A stretch of DNA of 64,000 bases from Saprospiraceae bacterium (lineage in GTDB: Bacteria > Bacteroidota > Bacteroidia > Chitinophagales > Saprospiraceae). The first letter of the stretch is position 1, and each line of letters opens with the position of its first letter. The translations under genes were made by a program, and so were the position numbers. The notes beneath the pieces were generated by a model. The model was not told where the DNA came from, searched no databases, and saw only the letters and a list, made by a program, of their open reading frames with translations. The stretch covers positions 1 through 64,000 of the forward strand of contig JAHDHL010000027.1 of the NCBI GenBank assembly GCA_020631355.1, in the 5' to 3' direction. Positions 16,633 to 25,209 of the stretch are shown here, one piece after another.

Positions 16633-19071
16633 TTAAAACTCAACGATAAATCCTAATGACGGTGTAATAAGATTCGTTTCATCACCCAAAATCAAAGGAA
16701 TGGCATTGGAACCATCAGATGAGACAGCCTGGCCATCTGTCGTAGCCCATCCCGAATTATCCTCTGTACGCTGCCATGTATACCTTGGTGCGGCAAACTG
16801 GGTCATGTAGAATGCATTCGTAATATCCAGATACAAATCGAATGTCACACGCTTGAAATTCCACTTCTTATCCACACGGATATCCACTTGGTTGAACGTA
16901 GGTAATTTTTCAGAATTCAATCGGGCATAATCAGGCACGCCCTCACCCAGCAACAAATATTGCTGACGGGATGCTTCCAAATCGAATGGTGTATAGGGTG
17001 CACCTGCCGCAAAACGGTACTTCACACCAATTTCCCATCCTTTCCTGAACTTATATCCCGTAGTAAGTGAAATCAGATGTCCATAATCCCATGCAGATGG
17101 GAAATACACATCGGTATCAGCTCCAGTGAACTCACTCTTATATCCCGTGTAGGAAAGTACAGCAAAGATATTCTTGGTCAACTTCTGTTGAGCGAAGAAT
17201 TCCACACCATAGGTCCTCCCCTTTCCGATACTGGAAACAGCCTCATTACCTATTGCTCCGAAATTACCTCCCTGATTCGCTAAGGAAACACCTGTAGCAT
17301 CAGACACAGGATAGTTATTGTATGACTTATAGAATCCCTCCAATGTGAATCTCAGATTTCCTTTGGGAATGAATTCCAATCCTGCTACGGCATGATAGGA
17401 CTGGATATAATCATTGTCCTTATTCACAAATTCTCCTGCTTCATTCTTGAAGCCCAGAACCGTATAGATAGGAATCTTATAATAGGAACCAGTGGAAGCA
17501 TTGACCGTCCACTTATCATTCAATTGATAGGAAGTACCCAAACGGTAAGACCATGTACGAAGTGGATTCATTCCATTATTCGTGAATGTGTTCATATCCA
17601 TTCTTGTACCCAGTGATACATTCAGCCTTTCATCCAATAATCTTCTTGATACCTGGGCAAACAAACCGAATTTTGCGAAATTGATTTCAGAATCGAAATC
17701 CAGAACAACTTCGGGTTGCACCACTTGTCCGGATACCGGATCTACGACCTCATCAGATAACTTGGAATAGAAATCATTATTGTATTTCACATATTGGATG
17801 GAAGCACCGTAGGAATATTTCCAGTTATTACTATACTTGCTTACTTCCAATCTCAACTTATTCTCAATCTCCTGAGATTCTGATAAAAGTGTCCTGAACT
17901 CCTCCACACCATCATTGCCATCCGAGAACTTATCCAGTCGATTCTCAAACATATTACGGCTCAATGCCACATTAATGAATCCATTCTCAATCAGATGTTT
18001 CATGGAAACACCCGTTGTATAGGACCATTGGTTAATGAGCGGATTAGAACGAATGATATACTCCTTGTCCGGATCGGAATTCTTAGGTACTGCAAAACTG
18101 AATTCATCCAATGAACCCAAACCGATGAAATTGAAAGATGTCTTATTGTTCATCTTATAATTGACCTTGTATTGGAAATCCCAATAATTCGGACGAATGG
18201 GCAAATCGATGGCCTCAAACAAGAATTCCAGATAGGAACGCCTAGCTGAAGCCAAATAAGTCACCTTTTCCTTGATGGGCCCTTCCAGTGTGATGGCCGC
18301 TTCTGTTGAGGACAGTCTGAAATTCCCTTGGAATTGGTTGGGATTACCTGTACGTTGGTCAAATTGTAACACACTGGACAGTGGATTATCATAGCGGGCA
18401 TGCATACTGGAAGTACTCAATGTTACTCCCTCGATAAAGGAAACATTCAGCATTCCCTGTGGCCCACCCGCACTTCCTTGGGTAGAAAAGTGATTGATAT
18501 TCGGTACTTCTATCCCATCCAGATAATAAACATTCTCGTTCGGAGCACCTCCCCTTATGATGATATCATTCCTAAAACCTCCGACACCTATTGCGCCAGC
18601 TACACCCGGCAAGGATTGGACGACCCTTGAGATATCAAAATTACCTCCCGGATTGGCCTTGATTTCCTCCGTAGACAATCTTTGGATAGAATTGGGATTC
18701 TCAGGAGTAGTAATGGAAATCGAACGATCCGCAATCACAACTGCACCCTCTAATTCCGTACTGACTTCCTCCAATTTGAAATTAACAAAATTATCATTAC
18801 CCGAAGTTACTACGATATTGAATTCCGTCTTCGTCTTAAATCCCACATAGGAAGCTTCCACATTGTAACTTCCTACGGGTATGTTTTCAATCCTGTAGGA
18901 ACCATCAATATCAGTGGATGTACCCAACTCAGTCCCCTCTATCCTAACGGTAGCTCCAATTAGGGTTTCTTCTGTATATAAATCTATGACCGTACCTGAG
19001 ATAGCACCTGTAGTCTGCCCCATCATCAAGGCGGACTGTATCAATAAAAGGGTAATTGCAAAGATTCTCAT
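16633..19071 (-). CDS. TonB-dependent outer-membrane receptor with N-terminal regulatory-like domain
   Basis: An 812-residue receptor with a signal peptide (MRIFAITLLLIQSALMMGQ), a carboxypeptidase-regulatory-like beta-sandwich domain (about 22-108: GAISGTVIDLYTEETLIGAT, DIDGSYRIENIPVG), a plug domain (about 120-225, with DIIIRGGAPNENVYYLDGI) and a 22-strand-type barrel region ending in the outer-membrane signature LGFIVEF. The short plug motif IIRGG matches SusC-like and other Bacteroidota receptors, but no SusD gene is adjacent, and the length is below the about 1,000 residues usual for SusC. It is therefore better described as a general TonB receptor with a CarboxypepD_reg-like domain. The ligand is unknown. 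It faces the divergent tandem secreted FG-GAP genes and may share a promoter region with them. Confidence 0.92.
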   Translation of the reverse strand: MRIFAITLLLIQSALMMGQTTGAISGTVIDLYTEETLIGATVRIEGTELGTSTDIDGSYRIENIPVGSYNVEASYVGFKTKTEFNIVVTSGNDNFVNFKLEEVSTELEGAVVIADRSISITTPENPNSIQRLSTEEIKANPGGNFDISRVVQSLPGVAGAIGVGGFRNDIIIRGGAPNENVYYLDGIEVPNINHFSTQGSAGGPQGMLNVSFIEGVTLSTSSMHARYDNPLSSVLQFDQRTGNPNQFQGNFRLSSTEAAITLEGPIKEKVTYLASARRSYLEFLFEAIDLPIRPNYWDFQYKVNYKMNNKTSFNFIGLGSLDEFSFAVPKNSDPDKEYIIRSNPLINQWSYTTGVSMKHLIENGFINVALSRNMFENRLDKFSDGNDGVEEFRTLLSESQEIENKLRLEVSKYSNNWKYSYGASIQYVKYNNDFYSKLSDEVVDPVSGQVVQPEVVLDFDSEINFAKFGLFAQVSRRLLDERLNVSLGTRMDMNTFTNNGMNPLRTWSYRLGTSYQLNDKWTVNASTGSYYKIPIYTVLGFKNEAGEFVNKDNDYIQSYHAVAGLEFIPKGNLRFTLEGFYKSYNNYPVSDATGVSLANQGGNFGAIGNEAVSSIGKGRTYGVEFFAQQKLTKNIFAVLSYTGYKSEFTGADTDVYFPSAWDYGHLISLTTGYKFRKGWEIGVKYRFAAGAPYTPFDLEASRQQYLLLGEGVPDYARLNSEKLPTFNQVDIRVDKKWNFKRVTFDLYLDITNAFYMTQFAAPRYTWQRTEDNSGWATTDGQAVSSDGSNAIPLILGDETNLITPSLGFIVEF

Positions 19072-19325
19072 TCTTAATATTTTTTGCTTAATAGTGTTAG
19101 GATGAACATAGGCCCGTCTTCTGATGGGAACATTACTATTCCATTATCTTGAAAATGGCCTGTCTGGAATGATTTGGCAGAAGTTGGAACATACAAAGAA
19201 CGAAAGTGTTCTTTGGAATTCACTGAAAAGTCTCGAATATGGACTAATTTTATACTTCGTGTTATTCATCAAGATTTTGAAATCCTTTTCCGAATCGAAT
19301 TATCCAGAATATATAATTCAGAATC

Positions 19326-21080
19326 ATGTTGTTACGATTCCTTATTTTTTTCACTTGTATCATTCCTCTGGAAGCATGGTCCCAAACTCATTATGTCGAT
19401 AAGGCAGCTGAGGTGGGAGTGAATCATTCCTATGGAATTGGCGTCGCAGGAGGAGGTGTGAGCCTGGTTGATATCAATGGGGACGGATGGGATGACTTGT
19501 CCCTTGCTTCCCAGGAGGGAGATGTCATCAAGGTCTATCTAAACAACAACGGCATCTTCGAATTACAATCCAATCTGGCTTTGAATAATAATGAATCCAA
19601 GCAGATTCTTTGGGTGGATTTGGACAATGACGGTGATAAGGATTTATTCATAACCGTACTTGAGGGCATCAATAGAATATTCGAGAATATCGGAAATCTC
19701 ACTATGGTGGATATCACTCCCAATTCCGGATTACCATTCACAGCCACTTCCACCTACGGAGCCATTTTCGGGGACTATGACAGAGATGGATATCTTGATT
19801 TGTACTATGGCGAAAAGACACTGGTATTTTCTACCAACCAAGGGCATTTATTCAGGAATAACGGGGACCTGACCTTTACTGAGATTACTGGAGAATCGAA
19901 TACCACAGACTTGGGTAAGGCTCCTTTCTGCTCCGTTTTCTTTGACCTTGAGAATGATGGTTGGCCGGATATTTATACCGCACACGACAAGACCAATATC
20001 AATACCCTACTTAGGAACAATGGCGACGGGACATACACGGATGCGAGTGTTTCGTCAGGGGCAGATATGGAAATGAATGCCATGGGTATCGCCGTTGGCG
20101 ATTATGATAATAATGGGTTCCTAGATTTGTATATTTCGAATACGCCCATAGGGAATGCATTATTACAAAACAATGGTGATAGTACCTTTGATGAAGTAGC
20201 TGTGGAATCCGGAACCTTATTCGAGGGAATCGGATGGTCCTGTAATTTTTTGGATGTGGATAATGATGGATTCCTGGATTTGTATGTTACCGCTACGGTC
20301 ATCTCGGATATCAGTACACCGAGTACACTTTACATGAATCTTACGGACGGTACTTTCGCACCACCTAGTACGGGTTTCACTGGTGATACGGTAACGGTTC
20401 ATTCCCATGCCATTGGGGATTTCAACAATGATGGATATCCCGATATCTTTACGAATCCCTTTGATGAGGCGCCAGCTAAGGTCTGGGAAAACCAAGGTGG
20501 GAATCATCATTTTATAAAGGTCAGCTTGGAAGGTGTCATATCCAATAGGGATGGTATCGGTAGTTTCATCGAAGTTTTTGCAAATGGTAATCGTTATATC
20601 AGATATACGCATTGCGGAGTCGGATATCTCGGGCAGAATTCAAATACTGAAATCATAGGTATAGGCGAAGCTAGCGCAGTGGATTCCATACGGGTCAAAT
20701 GGTCGTCAGGACATATCGATGTACTCTATAATCCTACAATCAATGAACTTCATCATATCGTTGAGGGTAGTACGACCAATGGAGATATCCAAATAGAACC
20801 CGGAACCGGATTCGACAACGAAACCACTTCCAATACATTGATTAGTTCGTCATCCATTCACATCTATCCTAATCCGACTGATCAATACATTCATATAGAT
20901 ACGCAAAACTCGAAAGAGCGCTTTGATAATGTTCAAATATTGGGGTTGGACGGCACTGTTCTTTCCGATATCCCTTTCATCAACAAATTGGATTTGGGGA
21001 ATATACCCAACGGAACCTATTTACTCAGGTTGTCGGGAAAAGAGGGCATACACCATTTCCCTTTCATCAAACATCATTAA
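19326..21080 (+). CDS. Secreted FG-GAP/ASPIC-UnbV repeat protein with T9SS type A tail (copy 1)
   Basis: A 584-residue exported protein: signal peptide MLLRFLIFFTCIIPLEAWSQ, then a series of FG-GAP/VCBS repeats with calcium-binding DxDxDG-type loops (DINGDGWDD, DLDNDGDKD, DYDRDGYLD, DVDNDGFLD, DFNNDGYPD) that should fold as a seven-bladed beta-propeller, then an ASPIC/UnbV domain (about 400-480, with GIGSFIEVF and WSSGHIDVL) and a C-terminal tail (IYPNPTDQYIHID ... NGTYLLRLSG) typical of T9SS type A sorting. The protein is expected at the cell surface or released. Members of this CRTAC1-like group are common in marine and soil Bacteroidota; ligands are unknown. The neighbouring gene at 21176-22927 is a close paralogue, so this is a tandem duplication. 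Confidence 0.92.
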   Translation: MLLRFLIFFTCIIPLEAWSQTHYVDKAAEVGVNHSYGIGVAGGGVSLVDINGDGWDDLSLASQEGDVIKVYLNNNGIFELQSNLALNNNESKQILWVDLDNDGDKDLFITVLEGINRIFENIGNLTMVDITPNSGLPFTATSTYGAIFGDYDRDGYLDLYYGEKTLVFSTNQGHLFRNNGDLTFTEITGESNTTDLGKAPFCSVFFDLENDGWPDIYTAHDKTNINTLLRNNGDGTYTDASVSSGADMEMNAMGIAVGDYDNNGFLDLYISNTPIGNALLQNNGDSTFDEVAVESGTLFEGIGWSCNFLDVDNDGFLDLYVTATVISDISTPSTLYMNLTDGTFAPPSTGFTGDTVTVHSHAIGDFNNDGYPDIFTNPFDEAPAKVWENQGGNHHFIKVSLEGVISNRDGIGSFIEVFANGNRYIRYTHCGVGYLGQNSNTEIIGIGEASAVDSIRVKWSSGHIDVLYNPTINELHHIVEGSTTNGDIQIEPGTGFDNETTSNTLISSSSIHIYPNPTDQYIHIDTQNSKERFDNVQILGLDGTVLSDIPFINKLDLGNIPNGTYLLRLSGKEGIHHFPFIKHH

Positions 21081-21089
21081 TCCCCAATC

Positions 21090-21124
21090 ATACTTGGACC
21101 TAAACCAGCTTTAGGCCCAAGTAT
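21090..21124 (+). terminator. Strong hairpin between the two FG-GAP paralogues
   Basis: Fifteen-base arms (21090-21104 and 21110-21124) can pair as ATACTTGG-CCTAAA with TTTAGG-CCAAGTAT, with one central mismatch and a five-base loop. It starts ten bases after the stop of copy 1 and is followed by TAAAGCCC, without a long T run. It is most likely a terminator or a 3' stabilising hairpin, so copy 2 probably has its own promoter. Confidence 0.6.
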
Positions 21125-21175
21125 TAAAGCCCTTGATAGAATTCCCTTACTTTTATCGCCGTAAGATAGACATCC

Positions 21176-22927
21176 ATGATGGTACGATTATTCACATTCC
21201 TGATTTGTTGCACTCCATTATCATTGATAGGCCAGGTTCTATTCCAGGACCAGGCAGCCAATGTGGGTGTCAGTCATTCTTATGGGACAGGTATTGCAGG
21301 TGGCGGATTGAGTGTGGTTGATATCAATGGTGATGGTTGGGATGACCTATCCCTTGCTTCCCAAGAGGGGGATGTCATTCAGGTTTATCTGAATAACAAT
21401 GGTGTCTTTGAATTACAATCCAATCTGGCACTGAACAATAACGAAACGAAACAGATTCTTTGGGTTGACTTGGATAATGATGGGGATAAGGATTTGTTCA
21501 TAACAGTCCTGAATGGAATCGACCGTTTATTTGAGAACATTGGTGATCTAACCCTACTGGATATCACACCCGACAGTGGCCTGCCATTCATTCCATCTCC
21601 GACCTATGGTGCTACTTTCGGGGATTTCAACAGGGATGGTTTCTTGGATTTGTATTATGTGAATAAGGACAATGTATTCGACACCAATCAATCCTACTTA
21701 TTTCAGAACAATGGTAATCTCACATTCACGGATGTTACCATACAAAGTCAGACTGCGGATATGGGTAAGGCACCGTTCTGTTCGGCTTTCTTTGATGTGG
21801 AGAATGATGGATGGCCGGACATCTATACCGCACATGATAAGAATAAAATCAACACCCTCCTATCCAATAACGGGGATGGCACATTTACGGATGCCGGCAT
21901 GTCAACAGGAACGAACCTTGTCATGAATGCCATGTGCACTACCATCGGGGATTATGACAACAATGGTTTTCTAGATATTTATGTCACCAATCTACCGGCA
22001 GGTAATGCACTTCTTCAGAATAATGGAGATGGGACATTCACGGATGTGGCAGCCGGTTCGGGTACCTTATTCAATGGTACGGGCTGGGCCAGTAATTTCT
22101 TGGATGCTGATAATGATGGGGATTTGGATTTGTATGTATCTGCTAGCATTGCCAGTGCAGATGCACCGACAAGTACTTTTTATTTGAACAATGGGGATGG
22201 AATATTCTCAGAACCCTATGCCGGTTTCGAGGGGGATACTGTCACCGTTTACTCTAATGCCATCGGGGATTATAACAATGATGGTTATCCCGATATCTTC
22301 ACCAATACCTACAATGATCAGAGTTCACGGGTTTGGGGTAACCAAGGCGGCAATCATCATTTCATCAAGGTCAGATTAGAGGGTGTCATCTCCAACAGGG
22401 ATGCCATTGGTAGTTTCATAGAAGTGTATGTCAATGGCAATCGGTATATGAGATATACCCACTGCGGTGAGGGATATCTGGGACAGAATTCCAATACCCA
22501 AATCATTGGTATCGGTGATGCTGAAGCCATTGATTCCCTAAGGGTCATATGGTCTACGGGGCATATTGATGTATTGTATCAGCCTGCAATCAATACATCT
22601 CTTTCAATTCTGGAAGGTAGTACCACAGATGGAGAAATCCTGGTTGACCCATCCACATCTTTTGGAGACAATACGACCAATATTCAAATTACATCACTAC
22701 TGAAGCCGGTCATCCTTTATCCTAATCCTGTAAGTGAAACTCTAAGGATAGAAACATCATTCCATCATTATCAACATATTGAAATCCTACGAAATGATGG
22801 TACATGGATACAAGAAATCCCATTTCGTTCATCCTTGGAAGTAGGCCACTTAGCCAAGGGGCATTACTACCTGAGACTCATTGGTGAAAATCGTGTGGTT
22901 GTACTTCCATTTCTCATCATCGATTAG
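21176..22927 (+). CDS. Secreted FG-GAP/ASPIC-UnbV repeat protein with T9SS type A tail (copy 2)
   Basis: A 583-residue paralogue of the preceding protein with the same order: signal peptide (MMVRLFTFLICCTPLSLIGQ), FG-GAP/VCBS repeats with calcium-type loops, ASPIC/UnbV domain (GEGYLGQNSNTQIIGIG, WSTGHIDVL) and a T9SS tail (LYPNPVSETLRIETS ... GHYYLRLIG). The first about 480 residues are almost colinear with copy 1, whereas the C-terminal tail diverges strongly. This is the pattern expected when the propeller and ASPIC parts are under shared selection. The gene converges on the EI24-like gene and its stop codon overlaps the other's stop by four bases. A second ATG immediately follows the first (MM), so the start may be three bases later. 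Confidence 0.92.
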   Translation: MMVRLFTFLICCTPLSLIGQVLFQDQAANVGVSHSYGTGIAGGGLSVVDINGDGWDDLSLASQEGDVIQVYLNNNGVFELQSNLALNNNETKQILWVDLDNDGDKDLFITVLNGIDRLFENIGDLTLLDITPDSGLPFIPSPTYGATFGDFNRDGFLDLYYVNKDNVFDTNQSYLFQNNGNLTFTDVTIQSQTADMGKAPFCSAFFDVENDGWPDIYTAHDKNKINTLLSNNGDGTFTDAGMSTGTNLVMNAMCTTIGDYDNNGFLDIYVTNLPAGNALLQNNGDGTFTDVAAGSGTLFNGTGWASNFLDADNDGDLDLYVSASIASADAPTSTFYLNNGDGIFSEPYAGFEGDTVTVYSNAIGDYNNDGYPDIFTNTYNDQSSRVWGNQGGNHHFIKVRLEGVISNRDAIGSFIEVYVNGNRYMRYTHCGEGYLGQNSNTQIIGIGDAEAIDSLRVIWSTGHIDVLYQPAINTSLSILEGSTTDGEILVDPSTSFGDNTTNIQITSLLKPVILYPNPVSETLRIETSFHHYQHIEILRNDGTWIQEIPFRSSLEVGHLAKGHYYLRLIGENRVVVLPFLIID

Positions 22928-23685
22928 ACGAATTCTTCCTGTCGCACCTCCATTTCCTCATCCAGTCGATTGACCATTTCTAGGGTCAGGCCTGCAACGG
23001 AAAGAATGGGTGCGAAGAATACCCCCACAATGGATGTAATCATGAACATGTAAATGAGTCCATTACCAATAGCCAACCATTTGTACTGACGGCTTTTTCT
23101 CAGGCTGGGTAATACATTGAATCTTCTTTCCAATATGAAATCCATATTACCACGACCTGCATAGTAGGCCTGTATGACAAATATCACAGGCATTACAAAA
23201 ATAGCCGCTCCCGGAATCAGTAGTAGTAGGTATAGCGGAATGGTGAATAGGAGTTCGAAGAAAATCAGCATGAGTGCCACACTTAGTCCTCTGGCCATCA
23301 ACTTCAGGTTGTCCTTGAACGTATTCTTCGGATAACGTCGCTGATTTATGGAATATTCTATTTTTTCCGACATCGGGCTCAGGAATGGCCCCAAAGCAAT
23401 GATGATGATGTACTTGAGTAGCAAAGCTACCGTAACCAGCAATAATGCCGAATAAAGTACTCCTCCAGTGATTTCAATCGCCTGCTTCCCCCATTCCCAG
23501 GGCCAGACCCTGGCTATCCATTCACCGATATCACCAAAGGTGAACCAAATGATTCCACCCAATAACATCATCACTCCTACACTGATGAGCCCCGGAAGGA
23601 GGAAATATCCCCACAAACGGCGTTGATGTATGACCTTAATGGCTTTGAAATAGGAAAATGCCCCTGCGAATAAATCTTTCAACAT
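22924..23685 (-). CDS. EI24/CysZ-like integral membrane protein
   Basis: A 253-residue membrane protein starting MLKDLFAGAFSYFKAIKVIH, a form I recognise from EI24-domain (CysZ-like) proteins. Hydrophobic segments lie at about 28-50, 75-100, 130-160 and 205-230, with further short ones between; the layout of long helices plus re-entrant-like segments fits this family. In proteobacteria CysZ is a sulfate channel feeding cysteine synthesis, but no cys genes are nearby and Bacteroidota homologues have no assigned role, so I do not call a transport substrate. Its 3' end overlaps that of the convergent FG-GAP gene by four bases. Confidence 0.8.
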   Translation of the reverse strand: MLKDLFAGAFSYFKAIKVIHQRRLWGYFLLPGLISVGVMMLLGGIIWFTFGDIGEWIARVWPWEWGKQAIEITGGVLYSALLLVTVALLLKYIIIIALGPFLSPMSEKIEYSINQRRYPKNTFKDNLKLMARGLSVALMLIFFELLFTIPLYLLLLIPGAAIFVMPVIFVIQAYYAGRGNMDFILERRFNVLPSLRKSRQYKWLAIGNGLIYMFMITSIVGVFFAPILSVAGLTLEMVNRLDEEMEVRQEEFV

Positions 23686-23739
23686 GTCTTATTGGTTTTC
23701 AGTACCAAATTAAGATTTCATTGACAAGCGAACAAAAAA

Positions 23740-23776
23740 AAGCGACTACACAGGTTATATCCTAGAGTAGTCGCTT
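23740..23776 (-). terminator. Rho-independent terminator of the lipocalin-like lipoprotein gene
   Basis: On the minus strand a perfect 10-bp stem AAGCGACTAC / GTAGTCGCTT (23767-23776 with 23740-23749) is followed directly by a run of T. It starts 35 bases after the stop of the gene at 23811-24209 and clearly ends that transcript before the EI24-like gene. Confidence 0.9.
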
Positions 23777-23810
23777 CATTTTATCTATTAAATGGATGAT
23801 TTATCCTTAC

Positions 23811-24209
23811 TTATTCATCCTCTGCCGCAGGTTCCAATATCAACTTGAATTTAAAATCTGCAAGGCTGGTATTTAAGGTTAGGAGTCCCTCCGTATCCTT
23901 GTTGAGTACACCATTGAGGTTACTTGCTCCTTTCATACTGATTTTACCTTCCTTGACTTCATAATCCAGTATCTGGTCTTGACTTTCCCTGTTGAAATTG
24001 GTCTTAACCTTGCCATCTTCAGTGAATTCAAAGTAAACCCCACTTAGCGTTTGGGTTTCTTTCCCTCCTCTAAATGCCTCTTTCAAGACCCATTTGCCTT
24101 GGATATCGGATGAGGATAAATCCTGGGCACTTTCCGTAGCGCAGGATTGTAGGAAGATAAATGCTGCTGAAAATAGGGTGATAAGTGTTAGCGCGTTTAA
24201 ATTTTTCAT
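23811..24209 (-). CDS. Small lipocalin-like lipoprotein
   Basis: A 132-residue lipoprotein with a signal sequence ending in the lipobox LQSC (Cys at about 23). The mature part contains DIQGKWVLKEAF, the GxW opening motif of lipocalin-like and META-like domains, then alternating beta strands (VYFEFTEDGKVKTNF, LDYEVKEGKISMKG, LLTLNTSLADFKFKLIL) consistent with a small eight-stranded barrel. Proteins of this kind are abundant in Bacteroidota and usually bind hydrophobic ligands or have no known role. It is flanked by its own promoter-like element and its own strong terminator, so it is a single-gene transcript. Confidence 0.85.
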   Translation of the reverse strand: MKNLNALTLITLFSAAFIFLQSCATESAQDLSSSDIQGKWVLKEAFRGGKETQTLSGVYFEFTEDGKVKTNFNRESQDQILDYEVKEGKISMKGASNLNGVLNKDTEGLLTLNTSLADFKFKLILEPAAEDE

Positions 24210-24266
24210 TTCCCTGAGTTCTTAGTTACGTTTCAAAATAAAGGTGACGCAATACATGCATTTTGA

Positions 24267-24274
24267 CAAATATA
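24267..24274 (-). promoter_or_regulatory. Putative -7 promoter element of the lipocalin-like gene
   Basis: The minus strand reads TATATTTG, a full match to TAnnTTTG, 57 bases before the ATG at 24209. A TTTG at 24290-24293 upstream is a little too close for a standard -33 element. Confidence 0.45.
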
Positions 24275-24332
24275 CCATTCCTAGGTCACCAAAACATATG
24301 TTTACAACATTATATATTGTGACAATACAAAA

Positions 24333-25202
24333 CTACATGAAAATCACCATTATTGGCAATAAAATCATGAGTCCATCCATATAACCCGTATAATAATAAT
24401 CTGGTTGATTCTCATGGGAATATAAAACTAAGAGAACCGTGAGTCCATAAGATAGAAGATATCCGAACCATATTCCTGAGGTATCCATCATTGGAATTTC
24501 GTGACAGTAAATATTCCAATTTAAGGCTAAAAAAGACAACAATAAAAGTACATATGACCATTTTTTTGCTGCTTTCGCCCCTATCCGACTGGGAATGGTC
24601 TTGACCTGATTGTGGTCATCCACATTCAAATCCCTTATATCGAATGGTATGGTAATCGCGAAAACAAACAGGAATACCTCCAATACCGATAGTACCAGGA
24701 ACATCAAATCCTCAGATTCCAGAACCACATAGGGCAAGACTACCGTAACCAAGGTCCAGACCAGAGCCACGAAGTATATCTTAACATCATCAATATCCCT
24801 GAGTCTGGTTCCTTTCCGAAATGAGAATACAGGAAAGATATAGGCCATTGAGACCAATCCACTAAGAGCCATGAGCAACCATGCATTCCAAGGCAGATAA
24901 AAAATGGATATGCATGCTCCGATAGCACCCAGAATAGCATATACAATAATATGATTCTTGTGCTCCGCAATGACCTTATATCGCCCTTGGTCTACAAAAT
25001 CCTTGGATTTGCGCATTCCCACAACCCGATGTCCCGCATAAATGAACAAGGTGGCACAGAATACGAATACATACAAAGGATAATGTCCATCAATGGAACC
25101 GGACAACCAATAGATGGTCTTGGCGGTCATGGTTACAGCAGCCAAGGATATCCATAGATTGGAATACAATATAAAGTGGATGAATGGAGTCAGCAGTTTC
25201 AT
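24333..25202 (-). CDS. UbiA-like membrane protein with a degenerate first Asp motif
   Basis: A 289-residue protein with about eight or nine hydrophobic helices. The second half shows FDIRDLNVDDHNQVKTIPSR followed by IGAKAAKKWS, which is the second prenyl-diphosphate-binding motif (DxxD...D) and the following conserved region of UbiA prenyltransferases. The first Asp-rich motif, normally NDxxDxxxD between helices 2 and 3, is replaced here by YAGHRVVGMRKSKDF, which lacks the paired acids. Family membership is therefore clear from half of the protein, but conventional Mg-diphosphate catalysis is doubtful. It follows the arylsulfotransferase-like gene after only seven bases on the same strand, so the two are probably one operon. 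Compare the canonical UbiA protein at 54766-55695. Confidence 0.75.
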   Translation of the reverse strand: MKLLTPFIHFILYSNLWISLAAVTMTAKTIYWLSGSIDGHYPLYVFVFCATLFIYAGHRVVGMRKSKDFVDQGRYKVIAEHKNHIIVYAILGAIGACISIFYLPWNAWLLMALSGLVSMAYIFPVFSFRKGTRLRDIDDVKIYFVALVWTLVTVVLPYVVLESEDLMFLVLSVLEVFLFVFAITIPFDIRDLNVDDHNQVKTIPSRIGAKAAKKWSYVLLLLSFLALNWNIYCHEIPMMDTSGIWFGYLLSYGLTVLLVLYSHENQPDYYYTGYMDGLMILLPIMVIFM

Positions 25203-25209
25203 CTCTTGC

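Noticed and set aside
16633-19071. A SusC/SusD nutrient uptake pair
   Set aside because: There is no SusD gene on either side and the receptor is shorter than typical SusC, so a general TonB receptor call is safer.
19124-19402. A 92-codon plus-strand frame before the first FG-GAP gene
   Set aside because: It runs into the signal peptide of that gene in another frame and has no recognisable features; probably chance.
22924-23685. A sulfate-transport role (CysZ) for the EI24-like protein
   Set aside because: No sulfur-assimilation genes are nearby and Bacteroidota homologues lack evidence for this role, so only the family is stated.
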